Source: Nelumbo lutea (lineage: Eukaryota; Streptophyta; Magnoliopsida; Proteales; Nelumbonaceae). Taken from it: a DNA stretch of 64,000 nt. The DNA is taken from the NCBI GenBank assembly GCA_022828595.1, contig JAKGHH010000004.1, positions 78,210,270 through 78,274,269 of the forward strand, given 5' to 3'. Shown piece after piece: positions 24,701 through 37,179 of this stretch (positions are counted from its first letter, which is position 1; each line of letters starts with the position of its first letter). The position numbers and the translations under genes are program-made. The notes under the pieces are model-generated. The model saw only the letters and a list, made by a program, of their open reading frames with translations, had not been told where the DNA came from and did no database searches.

Positions 24701-25821
24701 TTGAGTGACAAATTAAGGACTTGACCAGATCGATTAGGTTGGCAAGACAACCTACAAATGAATTGAACACTCATAATTTCAACTAAATTTATAGTCTAAT
24801 CTCTAATAAATAGCAATAGTTTAATCACCAATAATTATTGAAAATTTATAGCAAATGTACACAATCATTGAAAATAAGTTTATAATGAAAATATAATAGA
24901 TATATAATAAAAATACAAAAATTAAAAAAATATAATAAATAATGAAGATATACTAAATTTGTCAATAAATAGTGTAATCTTAAATAATAGTTTAATCTCT
25001 ATTAAGTATTAATCTATAAATTATAAAAATAAATTTATAACAAAAATACAATAAATACGATAAATTAAAATTCAAAAGTTAAATTATAGTTGTTTAATCT
25101 CCAATAATTATTGATAATTTTCTATTAAATAACAAAAATAAAAATGCATTTATAAACAATTATTTAAAGCAAATTTATAAAAACAATAAATAATTACTAA
25201 AAATAAATTAAATATTAATTATAGTATATATAAATATATAATGAATATATGCATATAATTTTGTTGATAGTTATTTTCTATGATTATTAATTGATATAAG
25301 TGAAATTAGTTATTTACAATATTATTTAGTTATTATAATATTATTATTATTTAAATTCTTAAAATAATAATTATTTATTGAATTTAATAATCCATAAAAT
25401 TATAATTGTACTATTATTACATAATTCGTTATTAATTTTGTAATGAATATTATCAATTCTATTATAATTATTTTTCTACTTTTAAGATTTTTTAAATTTA
25501 TTACATAATTTTGTTATTTTAACTGTTTAAAATTTTGTCATGTTAAATATTTTGTTATAAATAGTTCTAATATTTTTTTAATTGAAACTTTCTTTAGATA
25601 GATATAAATAAAAAAGTGGGGGAGGGGATAAATAGGAATTAGAGATAGTTTAGGAGAGAATCTCCCTACTAAATTAGAGATAACTTAAGAGATAAATAGG
25701 AGTTAGAGATAATTTAGGAGATAAACAGGAATTAGAGACAATTTAGGAGGAAGTTGGGGAAATTTGTGCCACTTGGCTAAACATTAGAAAAGCAAATCTC
25801 TGTTTCTTTATGGTTGTTAGA
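21704..25821 (-). mobile_element. Non-autonomous Helitron (copy 1), minus strand
   Basis: On the minus strand the element starts with TCTAACAACCATAAA near 25821 and ends CACGGGTCCCTGCTAG at 21955, i.e. a TC start and CTAG end as in Helitrons. The terminal hairpin is decayed here (CCCGTG-CAATG-TATGG on the plus strand) but perfect in the sister copy at 53207-56938. A hAT MITE sits in the terminus at 21712-21954, so the true edge is 21704. No Rep/helicase gene; the interior is AT-rich with a GC-rich patch at 22240-22720 and a CCGGTT-type insert near 22727-23005. The exact 5' edge is uncertain by a few bases. Confidence 0.82.
21712..21954. mobile_element. 243-bp hAT-type MITE nested in the Helitron end
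   Basis: Termini CAAGGTTAAAAGTATC and (reverse complement of the right end) CAAGGTTCAAAATATTG match the MITE at 18082. The 8-bp flanks CTGGCAGG (21704-21711) and CTAGCAGG (21955-21962) are a target-site duplication with one change. The duplicated sequence is the Helitron terminus itself. Confidence 0.82.
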
Positions 25822-25879
25822 AATAATTAAGCATATGTCTATACATGTACATATACAATATATATAATCAGACTGCCCT

Positions 25880-26271
25880 GATGGGATAAGGTCAGGTTGC
25901 ACTCAAATTGGATTCAGGTTTCCTAAGGGCTAGATCCGAGCCTAACTAGTGTTTGATTCAAGTTGAGCTGAGCCGAATAGCTAGTTATTCAAGCTTAACT
26001 CGCCAAGGTAGTACAAGGCTCGAGTCAAAATCTCGTAAGCTCGAATTCGATTTGAGAAAAATGTTTTATAAAAATAAAAAAAATTATATATAAAAATATT
26101 TTTATTTGATATTTAAAAAATTAAGAATTATAATAATTAATTATTGTTATATATAAAAATAAAAATATTATATATAATATTTTCTATAATTTTATATATA
26201 ACAATAATAATAATAATAATAATAACAATAATAATAACAATAATAATAATAACAATAATAATAATAATAAC

Positions 26272-26317
<46 letters not shown>

Positions 26318-26420
26318 TATGTATTTAGTTAGGCTTGAGCTCAAGCTCGAAGCTCGGTTGAAACTGAGTCGAGCTCGAGTAGCTCGTGAAGAGCTCGGCT
26401 CGTGGCCACCCCTAAGCCTT
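25880..26420. repeat. GAGCTCGAGC-rich hAT-like repeat with (AAT)n microsatellite
   Basis: Motifs such as GAGCTCGAGTAGCTCG and CGAATTCGATTTGAG flank an AT-rich centre, and the right edge GGCCACCCCTAAG is the reverse complement of a common hAT MITE end (TTAGGGGTGGCC). The left edge is not resolved. The centre holds a long (AAT)n/(AAC) array at about 26203-26317, which alone explains the isoleucine- and tyrosine-rich ORFs here. Confidence 0.5.
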
Positions 26421-27107
26421 ACCCAAAAAAATTTGAAAGCTTGGACTTTTGGGCCCAATAACAATAAATTTAAGCCCAGCCCATGTAAAATTATGGGCTA
26501 GGGTCTGAGCTCAAGTTAGACTCACTCAAGTTGCACCCTTACTCCCACAAATCAGTGGGATGGCATAGAGAGGGTGGTAATGAATAACCAATTACCCATA
26601 TACATGACAAATCTGGCCTCGAAGGCATGGGCCCACGTACTTTAAATCTGATCACGATTAGGTCTATGTCAAAATCCGACTCTAACTCCAAAGTTTGTTT
26701 AACGGGAATTTGATATAAATATTTAAATTTTAATCAAATATTTATTTCCTTTTATTTCAATTTGTATGTATGTATGCATGTATTATATAAGTTCAGTCAT
26801 TATTTTTTTCTTATGGCTTCATTTGGATGTGATGTTGTTTTACGCTCTTCGCTAGTGTTTAGATGTGATGTTGTTTTACATCACAAATGAGTATAAAACT
26901 TCACTATGGTCAAGTTTTACATCAAGATTAAATGGAAAGTTACCACTGACAAAACCGATATAAAAATTTCATCTTCTTTTAAAAACTCAATAGAAACTTG
27001 TATTTACACTTTTACACTATAATAAGTGATGACTACCAAAGAACAACAATGTAAATCTCAAAAAAAGTCAACAATTCACTTTTACATCGTTCAGCGAATC
27101 GAAAGCC
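26420..27107. other. Intergenic, no gene seen
   Basis: AT-rich sequence with TTTACATC/GATGTAAA motifs between 26815 and 27100. Similar motifs recur at 57005-57270. This may be an old MITE, but no ends or target duplication could be fixed. Confidence 0.35.
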
Positions 27108-27849
27108 TAATAGAGACTAAATTCAAAAATGAGTATTTTAGTTAAAAAATGTTCTACAACCTTATTTATATTTTTAATAGTAGTGTAAATATAGAATTAT
27201 AGATGTGTTCAATTTTTCTATATTTATTTTATATTTATGTGTAAAAATAATTCAAATATGGCACACTTACATTTTGTTTAATATAATAATTAATTAATAT
27301 TATACATATGCCTGAATTTTTTGGCAACATTTATGTTTTTTTTTCATTTTTGTACTTTTATATTTTATTATTTATTTATGACATTAAATGTTAATACATT
27401 TGACCTCAAAGTTGAACTATTGATCTTTGTCAAATAGTAATATAATTATATTTTTGGTTAGTTCTAGAGTATGTATTTCATTTTCATTATCATTAAAATT
27501 AATTCTCTTTATTATAATTACTTTTTTAATTTGATTAATAAAAGTATCATAAAGTCTATTTTTTTTCTATATTTTTGCAATTTTCTATATTTATTTATAT
27601 TTTAAAAGTTTTATTGCCTAACTATGACTTCATAGGTTTATCAATTTGATTTGAATGGTTGAATTGCTTAGTCATCACTTGAATAAAGAATGTTTTTGTT
27701 TTTTAGCTAGTTTTAAAATATATGAGTTTATATTGTTAAAATTATTGGCATAGATCTTTTTTTTTTTTGACAAGTAAATCAAAATATATATTAACAAAAA
27801 GAACAAATTACAAAGTTTTGGACACTATTTGCAGAAAGAGGATAAGAAG

Positions 27850-30800
27850 GTAACGAAACATGTTCCTATATAGTATGTTTACTCCACTTTGCTACTTGAT
27901 GAGCAAGAACATTATACATCCTATTAATATACAAAAGTTGAAAAGAACTAAAGTTAGAAAGTAGATTATGAGTATCTATTAGCAGTCTTAAAGACGACCA
28001 ATGAAGTGATGATTGATTTTGAAAAACTTTGATTACAACTTGAGAGTCTGAACAAAAAATTGGGTGAGATTTTCCAAGTTGTTGTACAAAGATGCTTCAT
28101 TGATGGATTGCAAAAAGTTCAACTTCTTCTACAGATTGTAATTTCTTCCTTCCTCCTAAAATTTGAATACATTGTATATGAATATTCAGTATAACAATCC
28201 CATAGGAGAATAAAGAGTGATTAATTTTTCCTGCACCAGTAAAAATGAGACAATCAGTATAAAGCTTAAGACTTAAACACGGTTAAGGTGGAAAGTCTAT
28301 ATCCGAATCAAACTATGGATGAGAGCCTTGAATTGCCTGAAAGATAGAATTAGTTTTCCTAATAACCCAAATATTATAAATATTTAAATCTTTAAAAATC
28401 TTCTCATTTCTAGCATACCAAATGTAATATAAGGCAATAGCAAACCAAGAAACCATTAACCGAAAAGTATCTTTATCTGGACTCTTGTGTTCAATATGAA
28501 TGATATAGTCAATCCAAGATGAATGAACTATTTCCATAATATTGATATTCTAGGGAGAAGCAAAGAGCACATATTTTGTAAAAGGACACTCAATGAAGGG
28601 GTGATTTAGGGTTTCAAATTGTTGTTGAGAAATGGCACATGATAAATCTTGAGTGTCAAGAAGAATTTTCGCCTTTACATGTGCATAGTTATGGGTAATT
28701 CTCCATAAAAAAAGTTGATATCTTGGGGGACAAGAAAGTTTCTAGATCCATTTGGTACAAAATTTATCCTGATCAAAAAGAACAAGAAGAGAATCTTGAA
28801 TCAAGGTAGTATAAGTAGTTGAAGTTTCAAATTTCCTAGATGAATGTTTAGTCCAAATCCAATGAATGTGAGTATTTGCAGGTAAAATGGGAGCATTTAG
28901 AATTTGAGATATCTGGTGAGAATCAAATTGATTTTGGATTAAGGAAGTATTCTGATAACCATTTATTATGAGATCAGAGAAATTTGTATTTGTTAAATGA
29001 TCATAAATAGGTTGATTAATTAATTGGAAAGTATTATTTTCTTGAATTCAAGAAATTTGGATGATATTTTCTATAGAAGAGATGGAGACTAGAAATCCTA
29101 CATCTAAGAAAAGATTTTGCAATTTGGGAGCTAAAGATTTCCAAAAATAAGAACTAGAATGAGGAATTTTGTAAGGAAAAATTATATTACGAGAAAGATA
29201 TTTGGATTTCCAAAGTTGTGCCCACCAATTTTGTTGACTATTAAGAAATCTCCAAGCAAGTTTCTTGAGAAGGACACAGTTGATTAATTTTGTTTGTCGA
29301 AAACCTAATCCACTAGCTGATTTAGGAATAGTTAGTTTATTCCAAGGAGCCCAATGATAAGGATGGGGATTTTTTTTTCAAATTTATTCCACCAAAAATT
29401 CTTAATGATTTGATCAATTTCAGTAATTGTTTTCTTAGGTAATTGAGCTAGAGACATGGAATGAATTGGAATTGATCGAAGGACTGATTGTATCAGTACT
29501 CGTTCACCTGCTTGACTAATGGTGGAAGCTTTCCATTTATTGAGTTTATTCTTAAGATTATCCAAAAGGAAAGAGAATTGGAAATGTTTATTCCATCCCC
29601 AAATTAGAGGGAGACCCAAATATTTGGAGTTTGTAGGGAGAGCTTTCATTTGGAGCTATCTCCTAATCATACATTGGTGTTTTGAATGGGTATTTTACTA
29701 AAATAAATACTAGATTTATCCAAATTAATGAGCTGACCTAAAAGATTTTGAAATTGGTGGAGAAGAGTTTTAACAAAATCCAATTCATCTCTATGGCTTC
29801 TCAAGAAAAGAAGAATGTCATAAGCAAATAGAAGGTGAGAGATGGTAGGGGCCTGAGGTGAAATTTTTAACCCTTGAATTCAATTGTTGTTTTCAGCTTT
29901 AGAAATCATACAACTGAAGTATTCCATGGCAAAAATGAAGAGGTAAGGAGATAAAGGATCTCCTTGCCTGATACCTCTAGTGGGTAAAATCCGGGCCTCT
30001 ATGGCACTATTAATGAGAATTGAATAAGAGATCGAGGAAATACATTCGTGAATGATTTGACAGAAATTTGGCACAAAACCTAAAACTTTAAGGATTTCAA
30101 GGAGAAAGGACCACTCAAAACGATCATAGGCTTTTGCCATGTCTACTTTAATAGCTACATAGCATGTACCTTTCCAATGATGTTTCAAGTAGTGGAACAT
30201 CTCATGGGCAATAATGGTATTGTCCAACATTTGACGGCCTGGGATAAAAGCTGATTGATTAGGAGAGATGCATTTATCCAGGATATACGAAGTCTATTAG
30301 CTAGAATTTTTGAAAGGATTTTGTACAGCACATTACAAAGACTAATTGGACGGCAATCCTGAACTGTAGTACAATTTTCCTTTTTGGGAGTGAGATAGAT
30401 AAAAGTATGATTGAGACATTTTAAGAGTTTTCTATTTTGGAAGAACTCTTTGGCAAAAGTTATGATATCATCTTGCATCACATCCCAAAATTCTTTGTAT
30501 ATCAGGGCATGCATGTCATCTGGTCCAGGAGATTTTAGACTCCTTATACTAAATAGAGTTGATTTGATCTCTTCAAAAGGGACAACAGTTAACATTTGAT
30601 TATCTTCCTCAATTATGGTGGGGTGAAAAAATCAAAGATAGAGTCTAGATTAGGGGAGGAACAATTATGAAATAACACTAAGAAATAACCAATAAAGGTG
30701 TCAGTTATATCCTTATGACCAGACACCCTTGTCCCTTGGTTATTTCGGATTCCTTGAATTTCATTTCTTCTTTCACGATAGATTGTGCTTTTATGAAAAT

Positions 30801-31870
30801 AATTAGTATTTCTATCTCCAAAATTCAGCCAGAATTGTTTGGATCTTTGTCTCTAAAAACTTTCAATTTGAACAAGTGCTTCATCGTATTTCTTGTATGG
30901 AGAATTTAATTCCATCTGGTTCCAAGGAGTATTTTGTTCACACTAAAGTATCTGGGATTCCAATTGATTCAAAAGATGGTGGGGATTAGTAAATTTGATT
31001 TTCTTCCAATTAATGAGATTTTTCTTAATTTGGTATATCTTTGAAAAGACTCAGAATGCCACATATCTAAACACAGAGGAATTCCAACCATTCAAAATCT
31101 CAGATTTACAAGATTCATCTGAAAGCCACATTTCAAAAAATTTGAAGGGTTTAAGGTGTTGATCTCTCTTTGGGGAAATATCAAGGATTAAAAGGTGATG
31201 ATCAGATCCCCACCGAGTAGAAATATTGAGAGTTGCATGAGGAAAGGCTGAGATCCAGTCTAGGCTAGCTAAGGCTCTATCTAGAGTTCTATTAATTAAA
31301 CCTATAGATCTCTTATTGGACCAACTCATTCTATCGCCTTGAATATATATTTCAATAAGATTATAATCAAGGATCAAGGTACGGTATTGAGTAGAAGAAA
31401 GTCTAGTAGTTCTATTAAAGGGAAAAAGGGTATTGGATTGTGATGTGGTCTGCTTCATTTAAGTCTCCAATAAGTAAAAAAGGACAATTAAAGCTTTGAA
31501 TTTGTTGATTTAATTGGGACCAAAAATTATTTCTATGGGCTTTAATTGAAGGTCCATAAATAAAAAACCAAGCAGCCAATTACCCAAAATAGGAGGTGAA
31601 GATATGTTCAGAAAAACGTACCTCGGGTCACTCAAAAAGATAGAAACAGGAAAACCATTTTCCAAAAGACGGCTAATCCTCCTGCTCAACCTTCAGGAGG
31701 AAGTAAATACATATTAGAGTAATGAAAACGATCATCTAGCAATTGCATCTTTTTAGCAAGAATTTTGGTTTCACAAAGGAAAATAAAATCATGATTAAAG
31801 TTTTTAACCAAAATTCCTAAACCTTGAACTACCTTGGGGCGTTCAAGCCCATGACAGTTTCAACTCATAA
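27850..31870 (-). pseudogene. L1 ORF2 remnant of the 6.2-kb LINE
   Basis: Endonuclease from about 31870 (NCHGLERPKVVQGLG, FIFLCETK) with a stop replacing the Trp before NCHG. Then RGDRMSW-type and WGSDHHLLIL at 31200-31450, and RT motifs SPGPDDMHALIYKEFWD (30500), KVDMAKAYDRFEWSFL (30130) and GIRQGDPLSPYLF (29960). The active-site box reads FAYDILLF near 29810 instead of FADD. RT thumb KYLGLPLIWG at 29620; RNase H SDSQVV with INRMYNVLAHQVAKW near 27890-28050. Stops occur throughout. Confidence 0.88.
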
Positions 31871-31879
31871 TTAACATTG

Positions 31880-33211
31880 GCTGTCGTGTGGCTGTTGTAG
31901 GCCAGCCACCATCGCCCTTTGTAGAAGAAACGTAATTGAAAAGAAAAAAAAACGGACCAAATTTGTGTTAGCCTCTAGATTATCTTCAACGGACATTATA
32001 GTTGGAGTAAGAACTGTCAGAGCCGTCTCATTTTCCAGATTGGGGTGGATAACATATAAGATACGTTCGATTTGGTTACTATGGGAAGATTCTGGTCGGT
32101 CATTGATAGGGAGATCGCGAGAATTTTCCATTTCCAAATGTTGAAGAAGGCCAATCCAAGGTCGTTTTCCTCGAGAAAAAGGACCCATGGAAGAGGAAGA
32201 AAATAAATAGGTTAAAAGATGTTGGGCATGTTCAGCAAGATGAAACGTTTCTGAGGAGACTCTCATCATAGAAAGAGTACTAGTAGAATGAGTAGAAAAA
32301 GCTTCTGAAGAAGTAACACGAGCTAAAATAGTATTAGTTGGGTGAGATGAGTGTGGTAGAGCAATTGGAGTAGAAACCGGTGGAGTGGTTGTTGGAGAAG
32401 AGTTTGGTGGAACCGGAATGTGAACAAAAGTACGAAATGAGGGTCGATGCTAGTTGCACCTCATAGGAATTTCTACATGTAGCCAGGGTCCAGGAAGGCG
32501 CATGACTGTTTGATTAAAGTATTATTCAAATGGTTGTCCAAAGACATGAGGTATAGACTGAGAACATCTTCGAAATAAATGACTAACTCGACCACAAATA
32601 TAATAAGTAGCAGGAAGATCCTTATAACGATAAACTACTCAATGAGTGGCATTGTAAAAACAACATACTTTTAGGGGTTGGTCAATAGTAACAAGCACCT
32701 TTGCTCGGATATAATTTTGAATAACTGCTATTTCACGGGTGGGACCGATTCTTTCAAAGAGGGGATGCCCTACACCTTCAGAAATGATTTCATATCGGAA
32801 ATCATGTAGTTGTACCTAGAGTTCAATTTGATTTAGATGCCATTCATGCTGAGGTCTTCCTGGCACCCACGGTTTGAGGATGATCCATTGTCCATTAAGA
32901 ATCCAAGGGCCATTGTCACGAATTTGAATGAAATCATCTTCATAACGAAATCTTAATCTAAAGTGTCATCACTAAAAAGGAGCCATTAGAAGGCAGTTAG
33001 GACCAAGATTCCAGAGAGAGTAAGTTCCTTCTTCTAGGTCCTAAAATTGGTCGATTAGATGAGGGAATAATCTACAGATAAAAGAAAAGGTCCAATTTTC
33101 ATGATGGTTTTTTGGCAAGTGGGGTTGAATATCAACAAGCTCAATACTAGGCAAGTTGTTTTCGTTAAGCATATTTCGAAAAGCTTCATTTAAGGTTTCT
33201 AAGTCTTCCAT
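31880..33211 (-). pseudogene. L1 ORF1 remnant with DUF4283 and zinc-knuckle-like region
   Basis: From the ATG near 33211 the minus strand reads MEDLETLNEAFRNML, then FRLRFRYEDDFIQIRDNGPW and KPWVPGRPQHEW, typical of plant DUF4283 proteins. It continues to RIGPTREIAVIQNYI and YICGRVSHLFRRC, a worn zinc knuckle. At least five in-frame stops. It would have bound LINE RNA. Confidence 0.75.
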
Positions 33212-34360
33212 AGAGAAAAATCGAGAAGGTAGAAAGGAAACAGACTAGTTAGGGGAAGAACAAAAAAAACATGAAGAGAGAAACATGAAGGGATGGGGAG
33301 GAAGAAAGTTTGGAAGAAAGAAAACGTAATAAATGGGAAGTAAAATCGCCACCTAACCACACCTAAAGGCAGTCACTTCCAAGTGGCAGGGAAGAATAAA
33401 GAAAAACGAGTTGTTACATAAAAAATTGTTGGAAATCGAAAGGATTGACATGAAAAGACTAAGACTAAGATGAAAGGCTTGAGGCTAACTAAAGATGAAA
33501 AGTAACTAAACTAGAATAAAAAAAGAAGAGTTAAAAGACAATTAGAAAAACAAATTAAATAAGATAAGAACATAAACGCAACTAGAAATAAGGAAAGATC
33601 GATTATATCTATAGTAAAAGAGATACTCCCTAAGTAAGTAGATGATGAATCATTCCATAGTAGTATGATGAAAGTGTACGTAGAGCTCCACTCTAACGAG
33701 TCTTCAAATCGAAGGTTAGTTCTATGAGATTCACAACAGCTAGAATGATTTTACTTCATCCCATAAAAAACAACATCCAGTCTTTCAGAAAAAGCTTGCA
33801 GAGGACATGAATTAGGTTGTCGGTTTGAAGAGATTTTTGCATAAAGAAGTAGCCCTAAACATGAGATTGAATCCCACCTTTGGTATTCCAATAACTAACA
33901 GCTAACCACAAACACCAATTCCCCTGGCATAGATCTAATTAATATCATTGATTAGTGAAAAATAACTTGAGTATAGGATTTAATAAGAGAAAATGAGAGT
34001 TAATGCTTTTAAGTATAAGACTTAATGTGAGGGGATTAAATAAGCTGGAAAGTAATAATTGTAGTTACATTTTTATCCCTTACAATTAGAGATGAAATAA
34101 ATAGACAAATATGGGTATTTTAGTAGCCATCAAAAGTTTGCATTAAAACTGTAATAAAATGACTTTCACACCCTTTATCGAATAAAGAAATAGAGGGCAA
34201 TTTTAGTCCAAAAAACTTTCACTCTGCATCCACACTTTTATATATATATTATAGATGTTTTTTCTTTTGTTCATTTATTAGAAAAATGTAAGATTTAAAT
34301 AGAGGAAATTGAATAAGGTGAGAAGTAGTAGTTCAATTTACAATTTAAACCTTATAATTA

Positions 34361-35884
34361 AATAGTGACTAAATTTAAAAATGAGTATTTTAGTCAACAT
34401 TTTAAAAATCAGACCAGATCAAATGGTTGAACTATTTTGGCTCGGGAACTAGTTAGGTCACCGGTACTGTTTTGGCCATAAACTATAATTTTGCAAAAGA
34501 AAAAAAATGTTGAAAATGGTAAGAGAACCATTGATTCAGATAGTTTAACCGTTAAAATGTTTGACCCAATTAATGGTTCTCGGGTTGCTTTCAAACTAAT
34601 TCTAATTTTTTAAAATTTTAAATATAAATTAGAAAATAAAAAAAATGATGAAAGAAACTTTCATATCTCAAATCTTGTTTGATTATTCCAAATGACTATA
34701 ATTAGTTAGGGTTTTTAGTTATTCCATTTTAATTTTGAGTTTTCTCATTTCTGTGATTCTTTTTAAGGTGTAACTACAAAAAAATGCAACTCCGATGAAG
34801 AAATTGAAAATTGATGCAAGAGATGAGAGATCAAACACTAATCTTGTATTAAAATTTGAGATACCAATGAATCAAAATGATTTGGGATTTGAGAGAGATT
34901 TAGAAAGATGTAAAAAGAGGGCAAACATTGTTGTAAAGATGGTTGAACCATTGGCTCGAAAGCTAGAAGTGAAAGCAGATCCATTTTTGGGTTGGCTTTT
35001 AAAACATTGATTTTAGTCAAAACAAAGTTCCACAATTTTATTTATATTTTTAATAGTAGTGTAAATATAGAATTATAGATGTGTTCAATTTTTCTACATT
35101 TGTTTTATATTTTTGTGTAAAAATAATTCCAATATGTTACACTTACTTTTTGCTTAATACGATAATTAATTAATATTATACAAGCTCCCAATGTTTTCTT
35201 TACAACATTTATGTTTTTGTTTTCATTTTTATATTTTTATATTTTATTATTTATTTATGACATTAAATGTTAATACATTTGACACAAAAGCTAAACTATT
35301 GATCTTTGCAAAATAGTAAAATAATTTCATTTTTTGTCAGTTCTAGAGTATGTATTTCATTTTCATTATCAATAAAATTAATCATTTTTATTATAGTTTT
35401 TTTTTAATTTAATTAATAGAAATACCATAAAGTCTAATTTTTCTATATTTATTACTATTTAAAAAAATTTTATTGCCTAACTACGACTTCATATGTTTAT
35501 CAATTTGATTCGAATGGTTAAATTGCTTAGCCATCATTTTGATAAAGAATGCTTTTATTTTTTAGCCAGATTTAAAATATATGAGTTTATATTGTTAAAA
35601 TTATTGACATAGATCTAATTAGTACCATTTATTGGTGAAAAAATAACTTAAGTATAGGATTTAATAAGAGAAAATGGGAGTTAATACCTTTAAGTATAAA
35701 ACTTAATGTGAGGGAATTAAATAAGGTGGAAAGTACAATTGGATATGGATTAAATACACAAATATGGCCATTATAGTAACTATTAGAGCTAGTATTAAAG
35801 CTATAATAAAATGACTCTTATACCATTTCTCAAACAAAGAAATATAGGATAATTTTAGTCCAAAAAAAGCTTCACACTATATAC
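34361..35884. repeat. AT-rich repeat copy B, without LINE
   Basis: Collinear with copy A (27108-34240) and retaining the unoccupied LINE target near 35610. Interrupted at 34398-35009 by a 612-bp insertion. By eye about 85-90% identical to copy A over the aligned blocks. Confidence 0.85.
34398..35009. mobile_element. 612-bp insertion with 11-bp duplication (MULE-like?)
   Basis: ATTTTAGTCAA occurs at 34387-34397 and 35010-35020, and copy A has one copy only (there ATTTTAGTTAA), so this is a true insertion. Ends CATTTTAAAAATCAG and, reverse-complemented, CAATGTTTTAAAAGCC are weakly inverted. The first half resembles the CCGGTT-type repeat. The 71-residue ORF at 34795 matches nothing I recognise. 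The duplication size fits Mutator-like elements. Confidence 0.65.
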
Positions 35885-36404
35885 CAAATAAGCATAACAT
35901 GCTTGTTAAAAATATTCAAACAGGAATCATTTTGAATGGGCTTAAACCCAAACCCGAGCCTAAATAGTTGTAATTCTTTAACTCAAGTAGTTCGAATTGC
36001 AACTTTGGAAAGTGGGCTCACCCAATTTTTTATTTTATTTACCATGGAATGCAAATGGGTTGGACCAACTTGGGAACATAAACAAACCATAGAGACCATT
36101 AGTTGGCAAATATTAAAAAGACCAATATTTATCATAGGAAATGTTTCATCCTAAGAGTGCTTAAAATTCTAAATTAAGCTATAAATATGAGGGGGAAGAG
36201 GTTAGGAGAGAAGAAGAAGAAGAAAACAATAAAATATTTCAAGTAGGTTTGGTCTGTTTGGATATAATGAGTTAGTGACTTGGTGATGGTTTATAGTTTG
36301 ACAGACATTATCATTTGAGCATCCAAAGTCTTATTTAATAGGCAAATACCACTTAAAGTAAAACAGAAATTCTATTTGCATAAAAAATAAAAAATAAAAT
36401 CTAC

Positions 36405-37178
36405 ATAATGGCTATAAGTTCAGTTGTTTTGTATGGAACAAAGTGTTGGACAACCAATAAATAGGTAAATAAATGACTTGTTGTGAAATGAATAAAGAAA
36501 AACTAAAAAGGACATGGCAAAAAATAAAATTATTTGAATTTCAAACAAACCTAAAAGTAGTTCTAATAGATTATATAACGAGAGAAGTTGACTAAGATGG
36601 TTGGTCATATGCATAAAAGGCCATTGACAACACCCATAACAAGTGATATATTGCAAATTGAAAGGGTAAAAAGGCTTGGGGTAGACCAAAAAAGTTACAT
36701 GGTCAAAGTAATAAGAATGATTTAAGCACTCATAGCAATGATCAAAATTTTGATAAGATAATCCTTGTATATAAAAGCATACCCTTTTTTAATAAAAATA
36801 TATATAAAAGCGCATGTTTTTATTATCAATACATCAAAAGTGATATATTGCAAGTTAAAAGGGACAAAAAGCTTATATGGTCAAGCACTCATAACAATGA
36901 TCAAACTTTTGATAAGATACGACCCCGTATATAAAAGCCTGCTCTTTTTTAATAAAAAAATATATGAAAACCTACCCAAAAACCAATTGTTGAAAAAAAA
37001 GTGCATGGTTTTTATTATCGATGCACCTCCTATCGGGTGTATCAATACTTTGAACCTTGACTTCATAATTTAACAATTGACATGGAATTAAACAAAATAG
37101 AATATTAAAACAAGATCCAGGTAGCCAACCCCATTTAGTTGGGATAAGGCTTGGATGATGATGATGATGATGATGATG
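36405..37178 (+). mobile_element. RTE-type LINE relic with nested MITE and internal duplication
   Basis: Plus-strand fragments read SVVLYGTKCWTTNK, LTKMVGHMHKRPLTTPITSD and LQIERVKRLG, the C-terminal region of plant RTE-like reverse transcriptases. The 3' terminus CAGGTAGCCAACCCCATTTA ... GGGATAAGGCTTGG with (ATG)n is at 37105-37178. A segment of roughly 195 bp starting GTGATATATTGCAA at 36644 is repeated at 36839. A MITE of the 18082 family lies at about 36898-37061. Confidence 0.7.
36898..37061. mobile_element. Partial hAT-type MITE, same family as 18082 and 21712
   Basis: Reverse complement of the 18082 element across TTTTTTAATAAAAAAATAT, AACCTACCCAAAAACC and the end ATACTTTGAACCTTG. The left edge, near ATCAAACTTTTGATAAG, is worn. 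An incomplete duplicate of its left half sits at about 36741-36835. Confidence 0.6.
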
Positions 37179-37179
37179 A

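Larger units (their letters stand above)
27758..33924 (-). mobile_element. 6.2-kb L1-type LINE, older and inactive
   Basis: Flanked by the 12-bp duplication TGGCATAGATCT at 27746-27757 and 33925-33936. The T-run after 27757 is the poly(A) tail, so the element is on the minus strand. The paralogous empty site (GACATAGATCTAATTAG near 35610) confirms the insertion. ORF1 lies at about 31880-33211 and ORF2 at 27850-31870; the remaining 0.7 kb is 5' UTR. It belongs to a different L1 lineage from the 3718-11129 element. Confidence 0.92.
27108..34240. repeat. AT-rich repeat copy A, interrupted by a LINE
   Basis: The sequence 27108-27757 plus 33937-34240 aligns collinearly with 34361-35884 (copy B), including TTTTTAATAGTAGTGTAAAT, ATGACATTAAATGTTAATAC and TATAGGATTTAATAAGAG. 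A 6.2-kb LINE splits copy A. Between the copies (34240-34360) is a partial third unit. No coding capacity. Confidence 0.85.

Noticed and set aside
26144..26464. Poly-isoleucine and poly-tyrosine proteins on both strands
   Set aside because: Pure consequence of an (AAT)n microsatellite.
27108..35884. Copies A and B as the two LTRs of a retrotransposon
   Set aside because: Only about 120 bp separates them once the LINE is removed. There is no primer-binding site or polypurine tract, and a partial third unit is present, so tandem duplication fits better.
37105..37178. Au-type SINE
   Set aside because: The GGATAAGGCTTGG end is shared with Au SINEs, but RTE reverse-transcriptase remnants lie just upstream in the same orientation, so an RTE LINE end is preferred. 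Not fully excluded for the copy at 17079.
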